Below, one piece after another: positions 37,129-44,956 of a stretch of DNA of 64,000 bases (positions are counted from its first letter, which is position 1; each line of letters opens with the position of its first letter). The notes beneath the pieces were generated by a model. The model ran no database searches. It saw only the letters and a program-made list of their open reading frames with translations, and was not told the DNA's origin. Location: assembly GCF_965279055.1 (NCBI RefSeq), contig NZ_OZ257125.1:992001-1056000 (forward strand), in the 5' to 3' direction. The translations under genes were made by a program, and so were the position numbers. This stretch comes from Hydrocarboniphaga sp965279055 (GTDB taxonomy: Bacteria > Pseudomonadota > Gammaproteobacteria > Nevskiales > Nevskiaceae).

Positions 37129-38040
37129 TCAGTACTCGTAAGCCTGCGGCACGCTCAAGGCGACATCGCCGACGCGCAGCGACGCCGACTGCGCCTGGCC
37201 GATCTGCAACACCACCGCCGCCGCAAAGCCATCGCCCTCGGCCGCCGACAGCGCGATCTCGCCGACCGCCTGCGCCTCGCCGCCGTCGTGCACCGCGCTG
37301 CCCGGTTCAGGCGGCGCGCCGGCGCCGCGGCACAGGAACATGCGCCGCTTCAGCTGGCCGAGGTAGTGCAGCCGCGCGACGATCTCCTGGCCGGTGTAGC
37401 AGCCCTTGTCGAAGCTGATGCCGCCGAGCCTGTCGAGGTTGGCCATTTGCGCGACGAAGTGATCCTGGGTCTGCGGCAGCACCGTGGTGACGCCGGCGAG
37501 CACGTCGTCCAGGCGCCAGGCATCAGCGCCGAGGCGGTCGGCGTCGGTCCAGGCAGCGGCCAGCGCATCGAGCCTGTCCCGCGCCGCCAGCAAGCTGTAG
37601 CGGGGCAGGGCGCCGAAGCGGCGCAGCACGCGCACGCCGTCTGCTTCCGCCATCTGCATCGCCTGCTCGGGCACCGGCAGGCCGGCCGCGGTCAGCGCGG
37701 CGGCGGCGCCGGCACCGCGCAGGCCCAGCAGCGCGTCCGGCGAGGTCTCGACCTTGACCTTGGAGCGCAGCACGAACAGGCGCAGGCGTTTGGCGATCGG
37801 CTCGGCCAGGACGGCCGGCAGCTCGATGTCGACCGCGCCGTCGGCGGCGCGGCTCAGCGTCATCGCCGCGAGCATGCGGCCCTTGGGGCTGCTGTAGCTG
37901 CTGATCTGCGCGCACTCGGCGCTGAGTTTGCGCAAATCGTTGCCGAGCTGGCCCTGGAGGAAGCTGTCGGTATCGCTGCCGGCGGCGCGCAGCAGGCTCC
38001 AGTCCGGCGCGAGATCGACAAGGCTGTACGGTGAAGACAT
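37129..38040 (-). CDS. ygfZ: tRNA-modifying / Fe-S cluster protein YgfZ
   Basis: 303 residues from the ATG at 38040 (MSSPYSLVDLAPDWSLL). The GcvT-like fold binds folate; the family motif KGCYTGQEIVAR is present in full, with the conserved Cys. YgfZ helps assemble or repair certain Fe-S enzymes, such as MiaB, in a folate-dependent way. It is divergent from the sdh operon, whose SdhB is an Fe-S protein, which is a common layout in proteobacteria. Confidence 0.93.
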   Translation of the reverse strand: MSSPYSLVDLAPDWSLLRAAGSDTDSFLQGQLGNDLRKLSAECAQISSYSSPKGRMLAAMTLSRAADGAVDIELPAVLAEPIAKRLRLFVLRSKVKVETSPDALLGLRGAGAAAALTAAGLPVPEQAMQMAEADGVRVLRRFGALPRYSLLAARDRLDALAAAWTDADRLGADAWRLDDVLAGVTTVLPQTQDHFVAQMANLDRLGGISFDKGCYTGQEIVARLHYLGQLKRRMFLCRGAGAPPEPGSAVHDGGEAQAVGEIALSAAEGDGFAAAVVLQIGQAQSASLRVGDVALSVPQAYEY

Positions 38041-38245
38041 GGGGTTATTGGTTTTCCTGGCCGGTTTGATCGGGAAAGGCGATGGCAACAAGGGTCGCAT
38101 TGCATTGCCACGCGTCGGATAACTTTGTCACACTATGTTGGTTTCGCCATCCAGACACGTCAGTTTGACCGTCCAGACTTTGTCCATCCCATCCGACCCA
38201 TCGGTTCAGCGGTATCAGCCGGCGAGCGCGGTGGCGGAGACGATC

Positions 38246-38467
38246 GTGCGTTTCGACCCGAAAACCAAGCCTGCGATGGCCAGGGCCAAGCCGGCCGAAG
38301 CGGCCGCCGCGAAGCCGCAGCCGGTCGCGGGCTGGGAGCTGCCGGCGTCGGTGGCCAGCCTGCACGACGGCATAACCCCGGTACGCGAGATTGGCGGTCG
38401 CAAAGACGGGACCGAGCCGACGCGGTACGGCGACTGGGAAAAGAATGGCCGCTGCATCGATTTCTAG
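38246..38467 (+). CDS. DUF1674 protein (SDHAF4-like succinate dehydrogenase assembly factor)
   Basis: 73 residues from a GTG at 38246 with GGAG six bases upstream; the frame is open back to an ATG at 38135 but that start has no ribosome-binding site. The C-terminus REIGGRKDGTEPTRYGDWEK is the DUF1674 signature shared with the mitochondrial assembly factor SDHAF4 (Sdh8), which protects flavinylated SdhA before it joins SdhB. Its place directly before sdhC fits this job. Confidence 0.87.
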   Translation: MRFDPKTKPAMARAKPAEAAAAKPQPVAGWELPASVASLHDGITPVREIGGRKDGTEPTRYGDWEKNGRCIDF

Positions 38468-38569
38468 TCTTTAAACGAATTTACTCAAGCACACCGTTTT
38501 GGAAGTGGCAGCACCTGCGCGCAGCAGCGCGTGGCAACTTTCACGTCCCAGACCTCAAAGGGAGTCGGA

Positions 38570-38971
38570 ATGAGCACGAACAAGTCGGTCGATAAAAGAC
38601 CGCTGTCACCTTTCATGATCGGGCCTTTCTACAAGCCCCAGCTGACCTCGATGCTGTCGATCACCCATCGCCTGACCGGCCTGGTGATCACGCTCGGCTC
38701 GCTGTTCATCGCGGGCTGGCTGATCTCGCTGGCCGCCGGCCCTTACTGGTACTCGGGTTACGCCTACCACATGCTCGCCTGGTACGGCCAGGCGCTGCTG
38801 TTTGCCTGGAGCTGGTGCACGCTGTTCCACCTGTGCAACGGCATTCGGCATCTGGGCTGGGACGTGGGTTTCGGCCTGGATCTGAAGACTGCATACCTGA
38901 GCGGCTACACCGTGGTGATCGTGTCGGCGGTGCTGACCATCGCCGTCTGGATCCTGGCTTACGCCGCCTGA
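38570..38971 (+). CDS. sdhC: succinate dehydrogenase cytochrome b556 subunit
   Basis: 133 residues. RPLSPFMIGPFYKPQLTSML and SITHRLTGLVITLGSLF match the SdhC signature; three membrane helices follow, with HLCNGIRHLGWD giving the haem b His. Together with SdhD it anchors the SdhAB dimer in the inner membrane and forms the ubiquinone site. GGGAG precedes the ATG at 38570. Confidence 0.95.
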   Translation: MSTNKSVDKRPLSPFMIGPFYKPQLTSMLSITHRLTGLVITLGSLFIAGWLISLAAGPYWYSGYAYHMLAWYGQALLFAWSWCTLFHLCNGIRHLGWDVGFGLDLKTAYLSGYTVVIVSAVLTIAVWILAYAA

Positions 38972-38986
38972 TCGGAGCCTAGAACA

Positions 38987-39364
38987 ATGAGCTTACGTTC
39001 CCCGCTTTCCCGCGCCCGCGGTCTCGGCAGTGCCAAGTCCGGCGTGCATCACTTCTGGGTGCAGCGCCTGACCGCGCTGGCGCTGATCCCGCTGACGCTG
39101 TGGTTCGTGTTCTCGGTCGCGCGCCTGGCCGGCGGCGACTACGAGTCGACCTACCTGTGGGTGCATTACCCGCCGTTCGCGGTGACCCTGGTGCTGTTCC
39201 TGATCATCGCGTTCTGGCACGCGGTGCTCGGCGTGCAGACCGTGATCGAAGACTACGTCAGCCACGAAGGCTGGAAGCTGTCGATGCTGGTCGCGGTCAA
39301 GTTCGGCCTCGCCATCCTCGGCGCGATCTGCGTGTTCGCGGTGCTCAAGGTCGCGCTGACCTAA
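38987..39364 (+). CDS. sdhD: succinate dehydrogenase membrane anchor subunit
   Basis: 125 residues with three membrane helices. GSAKSGVHHFWVQRLTALAL is the typical N-terminus, and FWHAVLGVQTVIEDYVSH carries the His and Asp-Tyr of haem binding and quinone binding. Fifteen bases after sdhC. Confidence 0.94.
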   Translation: MSLRSPLSRARGLGSAKSGVHHFWVQRLTALALIPLTLWFVFSVARLAGGDYESTYLWVHYPPFAVTLVLFLIIAFWHAVLGVQTVIEDYVSHEGWKLSMLVAVKFGLAILGAICVFAVLKVALT

Positions 39365-39406
39365 GCATCCGCCCCGGAACATCAAGCAATATCAGAGACA
39401 GACTAA

Positions 39407-41224
39407 ATGGCTCAGCCCGACATCGTTTTTCCCAAGACCCGTCCCGGTTACGAAATCGTCCATCACGAATACGACGTGGTGGTGGTGGGTGCCGGCGGCG
39501 CCGGCCTGCGCGCCACGCTCGGCCTGGCCGAAGTGGGCCTGAAGACCGCCAACATCACCAAGGTGTTTCCGACGCGCTCGCACACGGTGGCGGCGCAGGG
39601 CGGCATTTCCGCCGCGCTCGGCAACATGGGCCAGGACGACTGGCGCTGGCACATGTACGACACCGTCAAGGGCTCCGACTGGCTCGGCGACCAGGACGCG
39701 ATCCAGTACATGTGTCGCGAAGCGATCCCGGCGATCATCGAGCTTGAGCATTACGGCCTGCCGTTCTCGCGCACGCCGGAAGGCAAGATCTACCAGCGTC
39801 CGTTCGGCGGCATGACCACGCATTGGGGCGAAGGCACCGCGCAGCGCACCTGCGCCGCCGCCGACCGCACCGGCCACGCGATGCTGCACACGCTGTATCA
39901 GCAGAGCCTCAAGGCGCAGGCGCAGTTCTACATCGAATACTTCGCGCTCGACCTGATCATGGACAAGGGCGAGTGCAAGGGCGTGATGGCCTGGGACATG
40001 GCCACCGGCCAGCTGCACCGCTTCCGCGCGCAGACCGTGATCCTGGCCACCGGCGGCTACGGCCGCGCCTATTTCTCGGCGACCAGCGCGCACACCTGCA
40101 CCGGCGACGGCAATGCGATGGCGCTGCGCGCCGGCGTGCCGCTGCAGGACATGGAGTTCGTGCAGTTCCACCCGACCGGCATCTACGGCTCGGGCTGTCT
40201 GATCACCGAAGGCGCGCGCGGTGAGGGTGGTTATCTGACCAACTCCAAGGGCGAGCGCTTCATGGAGCGCTACGCGCCGAATCGCAAGGATCTGGCGTCG
40301 CGCGACGTGGTGTCGCGTTCGATGACGATGGAAATCCGCGACGGCCGCGGCGTCGGTGCCGAAGGCGATCACATCCATCTGCATCTGGAGCACCTGGGTC
40401 CGGAAGTGCTGCACGCGCGGCTGCCCGGCATCTCCGAGACCGCGAAGATCTTCGCCGGCGTCGACGTCACCAAGGAACCGATTCCGGTGATCCCGACGGT
40501 GCATTACAACATGGGCGGCATCCCGACCAACTTCTACGGTGAAGTGGTGACACTCAAGGACGGCAATCCGGACAGCGTGATTCCGGGCCTGATGGCGGTC
40601 GGCGAAGCCGCCTGCGTGTCGGTGCACGGCGCCAACCGCCTCGGCAGCAACTCGCTGCTCGATCTGGTGGTGTTCGGCCGCGCTGCCGCGCATCGCGCTG
40701 CCGTGGTCGTCAAGAAAGGCGCGCCGCACCGCACGATTTCCGGTGAATCCGAAGACATGTGCCTGGATCGCCTGGACAAGCTGCGCAATGCCAAGGGCAC
40801 GCGCAAGACCGCCGACCTGCGTCTCGAAATGCAGAAGACCATGCAGAAGCATGCCGCCGTGTTCCGCACGCAGGAGTCGATGGACGAAGGCCTGGTCAAG
40901 CTGCGCAAGACCATCGAGTCGTTCCGCGACGTGCAGGTTTCCGACCGCTCGCTGATCTGGAACAGCGACCTGGTGGAGACGCTGGAACTCGACAACCTGC
41001 TCGGCCAGGCGCTGGTCACGCTGGAGTCGGCCGCCTCACGCAAGGAATCGCGCGGCGCGCATGCGCACGAAGATCATCCGGATCGTGACGACGTCAACTG
41101 GTTCAAGCACAGCCTGGCCTGGCGCACCGGCGAGACCTCGGTGAAGCTCGACGGCCGCCCGGTGCACATGCACACGCTCGACGACGAGATGCAGGTCGTC
41201 GCGCCACAGAAGCGCGTGTACTAA
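39407..41224 (+). CDS. sdhA: succinate dehydrogenase flavoprotein subunit
   Basis: 605 residues. DVVVVGAGGAGLRATLGLAE binds FAD; FPTRSHTVAAQGGISAALGN contains the His that carries covalent FAD; FHPTGIYGSGCLITEGARGE and SVHGANRLGSNSLLDLVVFG are substrate and FAD motifs. It oxidises succinate to fumarate in the TCA cycle and respiratory chain. Flavinylation depends on SdhE, encoded at 42734. Confidence 0.97.
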   Translation: MAQPDIVFPKTRPGYEIVHHEYDVVVVGAGGAGLRATLGLAEVGLKTANITKVFPTRSHTVAAQGGISAALGNMGQDDWRWHMYDTVKGSDWLGDQDAIQYMCREAIPAIIELEHYGLPFSRTPEGKIYQRPFGGMTTHWGEGTAQRTCAAADRTGHAMLHTLYQQSLKAQAQFYIEYFALDLIMDKGECKGVMAWDMATGQLHRFRAQTVILATGGYGRAYFSATSAHTCTGDGNAMALRAGVPLQDMEFVQFHPTGIYGSGCLITEGARGEGGYLTNSKGERFMERYAPNRKDLASRDVVSRSMTMEIRDGRGVGAEGDHIHLHLEHLGPEVLHARLPGISETAKIFAGVDVTKEPIPVIPTVHYNMGGIPTNFYGEVVTLKDGNPDSVIPGLMAVGEAACVSVHGANRLGSNSLLDLVVFGRAAAHRAAVVVKKGAPHRTISGESEDMCLDRLDKLRNAKGTRKTADLRLEMQKTMQKHAAVFRTQESMDEGLVKLRKTIESFRDVQVSDRSLIWNSDLVETLELDNLLGQALVTLESAASRKESRGAHAHEDHPDRDDVNWFKHSLAWRTGETSVKLDGRPVHMHTLDDEMQVVAPQKRVY

Positions 41225-41236
41225 GAGCCGCCCTCG

Positions 41237-41785
41237 ATGAAAGCCGCGTCGCACAAAGCGCTGTTGTCCTTGCTGGTGGCGAGTCTGGTGCTCGTCGCCT
41301 GCGACGGCATCGCGCCGCTGCGCGCGCTGAAACAGCTGCGCGATGCGCTGCAGGCACGCGACGAGACCGGCGTCGCCGCCTTGGTCGATTTCCCGCGGGT
41401 CAAGGCCAATGCCTCGATGCGCGTCGAAGCACGGCTGCGCCAGGCCAACGAAGGGCGTCCGCTCGGTGGCCTGCGTGCGGCGATCGCCGATCGTTTCGCC
41501 GACCGCGTGATCGACAAGATCGCGACGCCGCGCGGCCTGATCGGCTGGGTCTGCGATGGTTCGCTCAAAGCCCCGCCGTCGCCGCCGCCGCCCTGCGATC
41601 TCAAAGGCGAGCTGCAGGATCGCCATTCCGAGTCCGCGAGCCGTTACCTCGCCACCCTGGGCTTGCCCGACGGCAAGCAGGTGACGCTGACGGTCGAGCA
41701 GCAGGCGGATGCGAAATGGCGCGTGGTCGATATCGAGATGTCCCCCGAATCTTTTGAACAGTTGCGCAATTCCCTGGCGGATTGA
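41237..41785 (+). CDS. DUF2939 putative lipoprotein
   Basis: 182 residues. The signal peptide ends in a lipobox, SLVLVACDG, so it is probably a lipoprotein. The body has LKQLRDALQARDETGVAALV and FPRVKANASMRVEARLRQ, the DUF2939 signature, and ends WRVVDIEMSPESFEQLRNSL. It lies between sdhA and sdhB, 12 bases after sdhA and 31 before sdhB, in the same direction, which is unusual because these two genes are normally adjacent. Function unknown; a role linked to respiration or just hitch-hiking is possible. Confidence 0.85.
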   Translation: MKAASHKALLSLLVASLVLVACDGIAPLRALKQLRDALQARDETGVAALVDFPRVKANASMRVEARLRQANEGRPLGGLRAAIADRFADRVIDKIATPRGLIGWVCDGSLKAPPSPPPPCDLKGELQDRHSESASRYLATLGLPDGKQVTLTVEQQADAKWRVVDIEMSPESFEQLRNSLAD

Positions 41786-41816
41786 CGCACCCGATGTATC
41801 AAGAAGGAAGCCGAAA

Positions 41817-42602
41817 ATGGTTCAGTTGACGCTACCCAAGAACTCGACGATCGACAAAAAGGCCGGCAAGAAATTCGCCGCGCCGGCTGGGGCCAAGAAC
41901 GTCCGCAGCTTCAAGATCTATCGCTACGATCCGGACACCGGCGCCAATCCTCGCGTCGATACCTACGATCTGGACATGGATGCCTGCGGCCCGATGGTTC
42001 TGGACGCGCTGATCAAGATCAAGAACGAGATCGATCCGACGCTGACCTTCCGCCGCTCCTGCCGCGAAGGCATCTGCGGCAGTTGCGCGATGAACATCGA
42101 CGGCACCAACACGCTGGCCTGCACCAAGGGCTGCGACGAGGTGAAGGGCGACGTCAAGATTTACCCGCTGCCGCACATGCCGGTGGTGAAAGATTTGGTG
42201 CCGGATCTGACGCACTTCTACGCGCAGCTGGCCTCGGTCGAGCCCTGGCTGAAGACCGACAGCCCCGCGCCGACGCGCGAGCGTCTGCAGTCCGAAGAAG
42301 ACCGCGCCAAGCTCGACGGCCTGTACGAGTGCATCCTCTGTGCCTGCTGCTCGACGAGCTGCCCGAGCTACTGGTGGAACGGCGATCGCTACCTGGGGCC
42401 CGCCGTGCTGCTGCAGGCTTATCGCTGGATCGCCGACTCGCGCGACGAGGCCACCGGCGAGCGTCTCGACGCGCTGGAAGATCCGTTCAAGCTGTACCGC
42501 TGCCACACGATCATGAACTGCACCAAGACCTGCCCCAAGGGTCTGAATCCGGCAGAAGCGATCGCCAAGACCAAGAAGCTGCTGGTCGAGCGTCAGGGCT
42601 GA
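41817..42602 (+). CDS. sdhB: succinate dehydrogenase iron-sulfur subunit
   Basis: 261 residues from the ATG at 41817 (AAGGAAG upstream). Cluster ligands: CREGICGSCAMNIDGTNTLA and the next Cys for [2Fe-2S]; CILCACCSTSCPSYWW and CHTIMNCTKTCPKGLNP for [4Fe-4S] and [3Fe-4S]. It relays electrons from SdhA to quinone. Confidence 0.97.
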   Translation: MVQLTLPKNSTIDKKAGKKFAAPAGAKNVRSFKIYRYDPDTGANPRVDTYDLDMDACGPMVLDALIKIKNEIDPTLTFRRSCREGICGSCAMNIDGTNTLACTKGCDEVKGDVKIYPLPHMPVVKDLVPDLTHFYAQLASVEPWLKTDSPAPTRERLQSEEDRAKLDGLYECILCACCSTSCPSYWWNGDRYLGPAVLLQAYRWIADSRDEATGERLDALEDPFKLYRCHTIMNCTKTCPKGLNPAEAIAKTKKLLVERQG

Positions 42603-42610
42603 AAGTTTGT

Positions 42611-42717
42611 CTCCCTCTCCCTCCGGGAGAGGGCCGGGGTGAGGGTGCTTCAGGTTATGGCCGAGGCTCTTTACCTGATGGTCCCTCACCCTAACCCTCT
42701 CCCGGAGGGAGAGGGGA
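42611..42717. repeat. palindromic repeat, family C (inverted pair)
   Basis: CTCCCTCTCCCTCCGGGAGA (from 42611) and CCTCTCCCGGAGGGAGAGGG (from 42695) form two short hairpins that also pair with each other over ~35 bases. It separates sdhB from sdhE and may lower readthrough. Confidence 0.8.
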
Positions 42718-42733
42718 CAACGAGCCCTTTCCC

Positions 42734-42979
42734 ATGACGACCCCCACCGATAACCCGCGCCTGCGCTGGCTGCTCCGCCGCGGCATGAAGGAGCTGGATG
42801 TCGTCGTGACGCGCTATTACGAGCGCCACTTCGCCACCGCCAGCGATACCGAGCGCGCGGCCTTCGTCAAGCTGATCGAGACCGCCGAAGATCCCGATAT
42901 CTGGGCCTGGGTGATGGACTATCAGGCGGTGCCGGCCGAGTACGTCGATGTTGTCCAGCGGCTTCGAATCCACGCTTGA
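42734..42979 (+). CDS. sdhE: FAD assembly factor SdhE
   Basis: 81 residues. RRGMKELDVVV has the RGxxE motif needed for covalent attachment of FAD to SdhA. WAWVMDYQAVP matches the C-terminal part of the family. Thus a full set for making active SdhA lies in this operon (DUF1674 and SdhE). It overlaps the next gene by 32 bases. Confidence 0.94.
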   Translation: MTTPTDNPRLRWLLRRGMKELDVVVTRYYERHFATASDTERAAFVKLIETAEDPDIWAWVMDYQAVPAEYVDVVQRLRIHA

Positions 42980-43436
42980 TCTGCGGCTGGTGCCCTCGCT
43001 ACGGGCGCTGCGCTGGCTCTACGCGATCCATTTCGTTCCGCTGATCGTCATCGCCTTCGCGATGCAGCAGGGCCTGCCGATGATCGGGCTTGCGCTGGCT
43101 TTCGGCTGCTCCTGGTTTTATCTGCGACGCCATCGCGCTTTCGGCTACGGTCCACGCGCGATCGTGCGTGTGCTGTGGCAGCCGGATACGGGCTGGCGCA
43201 TTTGGCAGAGCAACGGCGCCGAAGCCGCCGCGGCCCTGCAATCCGACAGCTACGTACAGCAGCGCCTGCTGGTGCTGAACTTCCGCTACCTCGACGGCGG
43301 CGCCGCCGGCCGTCGCAACAGCCGCGTGCTGCTCGGTGATGAACTGCCGGCCGATGCGCTGCGTCGGCTGCGCGCGCTGCTACTCGGCGTCGACAGCAAC
43401 CCGAGCCGCACATCACCGCCAGACGCATCCGGTTAA
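42948..43436 (+). CDS. cptA: YgfX/CptA-family membrane protein
   Basis: 162 residues: two membrane helices near residues 25-60 (FVPLIVIAFAMQQGLPMIGL), then a soluble domain with VRVLWQPDTGWRI and RNSRVLLGDELPADALRRLR. The family partner of SdhE/CptB; E. coli YgfX was described as a toxin inhibiting FtsZ and MreB, although its main role may differ. Starts within sdhE, so the pair is translated together, as in enterobacteria. Confidence 0.87.
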   Translation: MLSSGFESTLDLRLVPSLRALRWLYAIHFVPLIVIAFAMQQGLPMIGLALAFGCSWFYLRRHRAFGYGPRAIVRVLWQPDTGWRIWQSNGAEAAAALQSDSYVQQRLLVLNFRYLDGGAAGRRNSRVLLGDELPADALRRLRALLLGVDSNPSRTSPPDASG

Positions 43437-43486
43437 GCCGGCGCTTCGTAGTCTCAGGCAATGACCTTCTTCAGGACTTTGCCCGC

Positions 43487-44023
43487 ATGCGTAGCCTCCT
43501 CGTGTTGTTCGCCGTGCTGTCGCTGTCGGCTTGCGCCGGCATGAGTGCGCCCAAACAGCCGACGCCGATCATGCCGAGCATCGAGCTGCCGCGTTTCATG
43601 GGCAGCTGGTATGTGATCGCTGCGATTCCGCTGTACCCGGAGCGCGAGGCATTCAACGCGATCGAGACCTATACGCTGCAGCCGGATCGTTCGATCAAGA
43701 CCGATTTCCGCATGCGAAAGGGAAGTTTCGATGCGCCCGTGAAGGTCTATCACCCGACGGGCTACGTCGTCGACGGTACCGGCGACGCGGTCTGGGGCAT
43801 GCAGTTCCTGTGGCCGTTCAAGGGCGAATACCGGATCGCCTTCGTCGAGCCGGACTACTCGGCGACGATCGTCGCGCGCAACAAGCGCGACTATGTATGG
43901 CTGATGGCGCGCACGCCTCAGATCAGCGATGCGGCTTATGTGCGCTACGAGAAGATGATTGCGGATATGGGCTACGACGTGGCGAAAATCCGCAAGGTGC
44001 CGCAGCAGTGGCCCGAGAAGTAG
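43487..44023 (+). CDS. blc: lipocalin-family outer-membrane lipoprotein (Blc-like)
   Basis: 178 residues. The signal peptide MRSLLVLFAVLSLSAC ends in a lipobox. RFMGSWYVIAAIPLYPERE is the lipocalin GxW motif; TDFRMRKGSF and DYVWLMARTPQISDAAY match Blc. Bacterial Blc binds fatty acids or lysophospholipids at the outer membrane and is a stress protein. It converges with the TIGR01777 gene. Confidence 0.92.
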   Translation: MRSLLVLFAVLSLSACAGMSAPKQPTPIMPSIELPRFMGSWYVIAAIPLYPEREAFNAIETYTLQPDRSIKTDFRMRKGSFDAPVKVYHPTGYVVDGTGDAVWGMQFLWPFKGEYRIAFVEPDYSATIVARNKRDYVWLMARTPQISDAAYVRYEKMIADMGYDVAKIRKVPQQWPEK

Positions 44024-44041
44024 GCGCCGTCTTGAGCGACG

Positions 44042-44953
44042 TTACTTGGCGATGATCGCTTTCAGCGCGCCGCTCAACTCCGGGTGCCGGAACGTATAGC
44101 CGGCTTCCAGCAAACCCACCGGCAACACGCGCTGGCTGATCAGGAACAGCGCCGACATTTCCCCCGCCAGTTTCAGCAGGCCCGCCGGCACGCGCAGCCA
44201 TAGCGGCCTGTGCATCTGAGCGGCGATCGCGCGCATCAGCGCGCGCTGCGTCACCGGCTCCGGCGCGACCGCGTTGAAGGGCCCGCGCATCGTCGGGTGG
44301 TCGAGCAGGTGCAGGATCACGCCGACTTCGTCATCCAGATGGATCCAGGGCTGCCACTGCCGGCCATCGCCGAGCACCGCGCCCAGGCCGAAACGGCTGG
44401 TCAGCAGCAGCGGCGGCAACAGGCCGCCGTTGTGGCCGAACACCAGGCCGGTACGCAGCAGGCACAGGCGAACGCCGAGATCGGCTGCCGGCTGCGCCGC
44501 GTTTTCCCACAACACGCAGAGCTCGGACATGAACTCAGCCGTCGCGGCGTCGTGCTCGTCCAGGGTGGCGTCGCCGCGATCACCGTAGTAGCCGACGGCG
44601 GAGCCGCTGATCATCACCGAGGGTTTTTTCTGCAGCCGCGACATCAGCGCGATCAGCGCGGCCGTCGTTTGCACGCGGCTGTCGATCAGGCGCTGCTTGC
44701 GCGCGGCGTTCCAGGGCCCGGCCGCCAGCGGTTCGCCGGCGAGATTGATCACCGCGTCGATCTCGCGATCCGGCGCAATCGCGTCGAGACTGCCGACGAT
44801 CTCGACACCGGCGCCGAGCTTTTTGCGCGCCTTGTCGAGGTTGCGCGCCAGCGCCACCACTTGGTCGCCGCGTGCCAGCAGCTGCGGTATCAGTGCGCCG
44901 GCGATGAAGCCCGTCGCGCCGGTGATCAGGATCGTTCGCGACGCCGTGTTCAT
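44042..44953 (-). CDS. TIGR01777 family NAD-dependent epimerase (YfcH-like)
   Basis: 303 residues of the atypical SDR branch. ILITGATGFIAGALIPQLLA binds NAD(P); NLAGEPLAAGPWNAARKQRL and SGSAVGYYGDRG, and the C-terminal DUF1731 part PLWLRVPAGLLKLAGEMS, are typical. Its substrate is unknown. It starts three bases after the stop of nadB. Confidence 0.9.
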   Translation of the reverse strand: MNTASRTILITGATGFIAGALIPQLLARGDQVVALARNLDKARKKLGAGVEIVGSLDAIAPDREIDAVINLAGEPLAAGPWNAARKQRLIDSRVQTTAALIALMSRLQKKPSVMISGSAVGYYGDRGDATLDEHDAATAEFMSELCVLWENAAQPAADLGVRLCLLRTGLVFGHNGGLLPPLLLTSRFGLGAVLGDGRQWQPWIHLDDEVGVILHLLDHPTMRGPFNAVAPEPVTQRALMRAIAAQMHRPLWLRVPAGLLKLAGEMSALFLISQRVLPVGLLEAGYTFRHPELSGALKAIIAK

Positions 44954-44956
44954 GGC

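Noticed and set aside
38135..38245. Longer start of the DUF1674 gene
   Set aside because: No ribosome-binding site before the ATG at 38135 and the extra residues fall outside the conserved domain; not excluded entirely.
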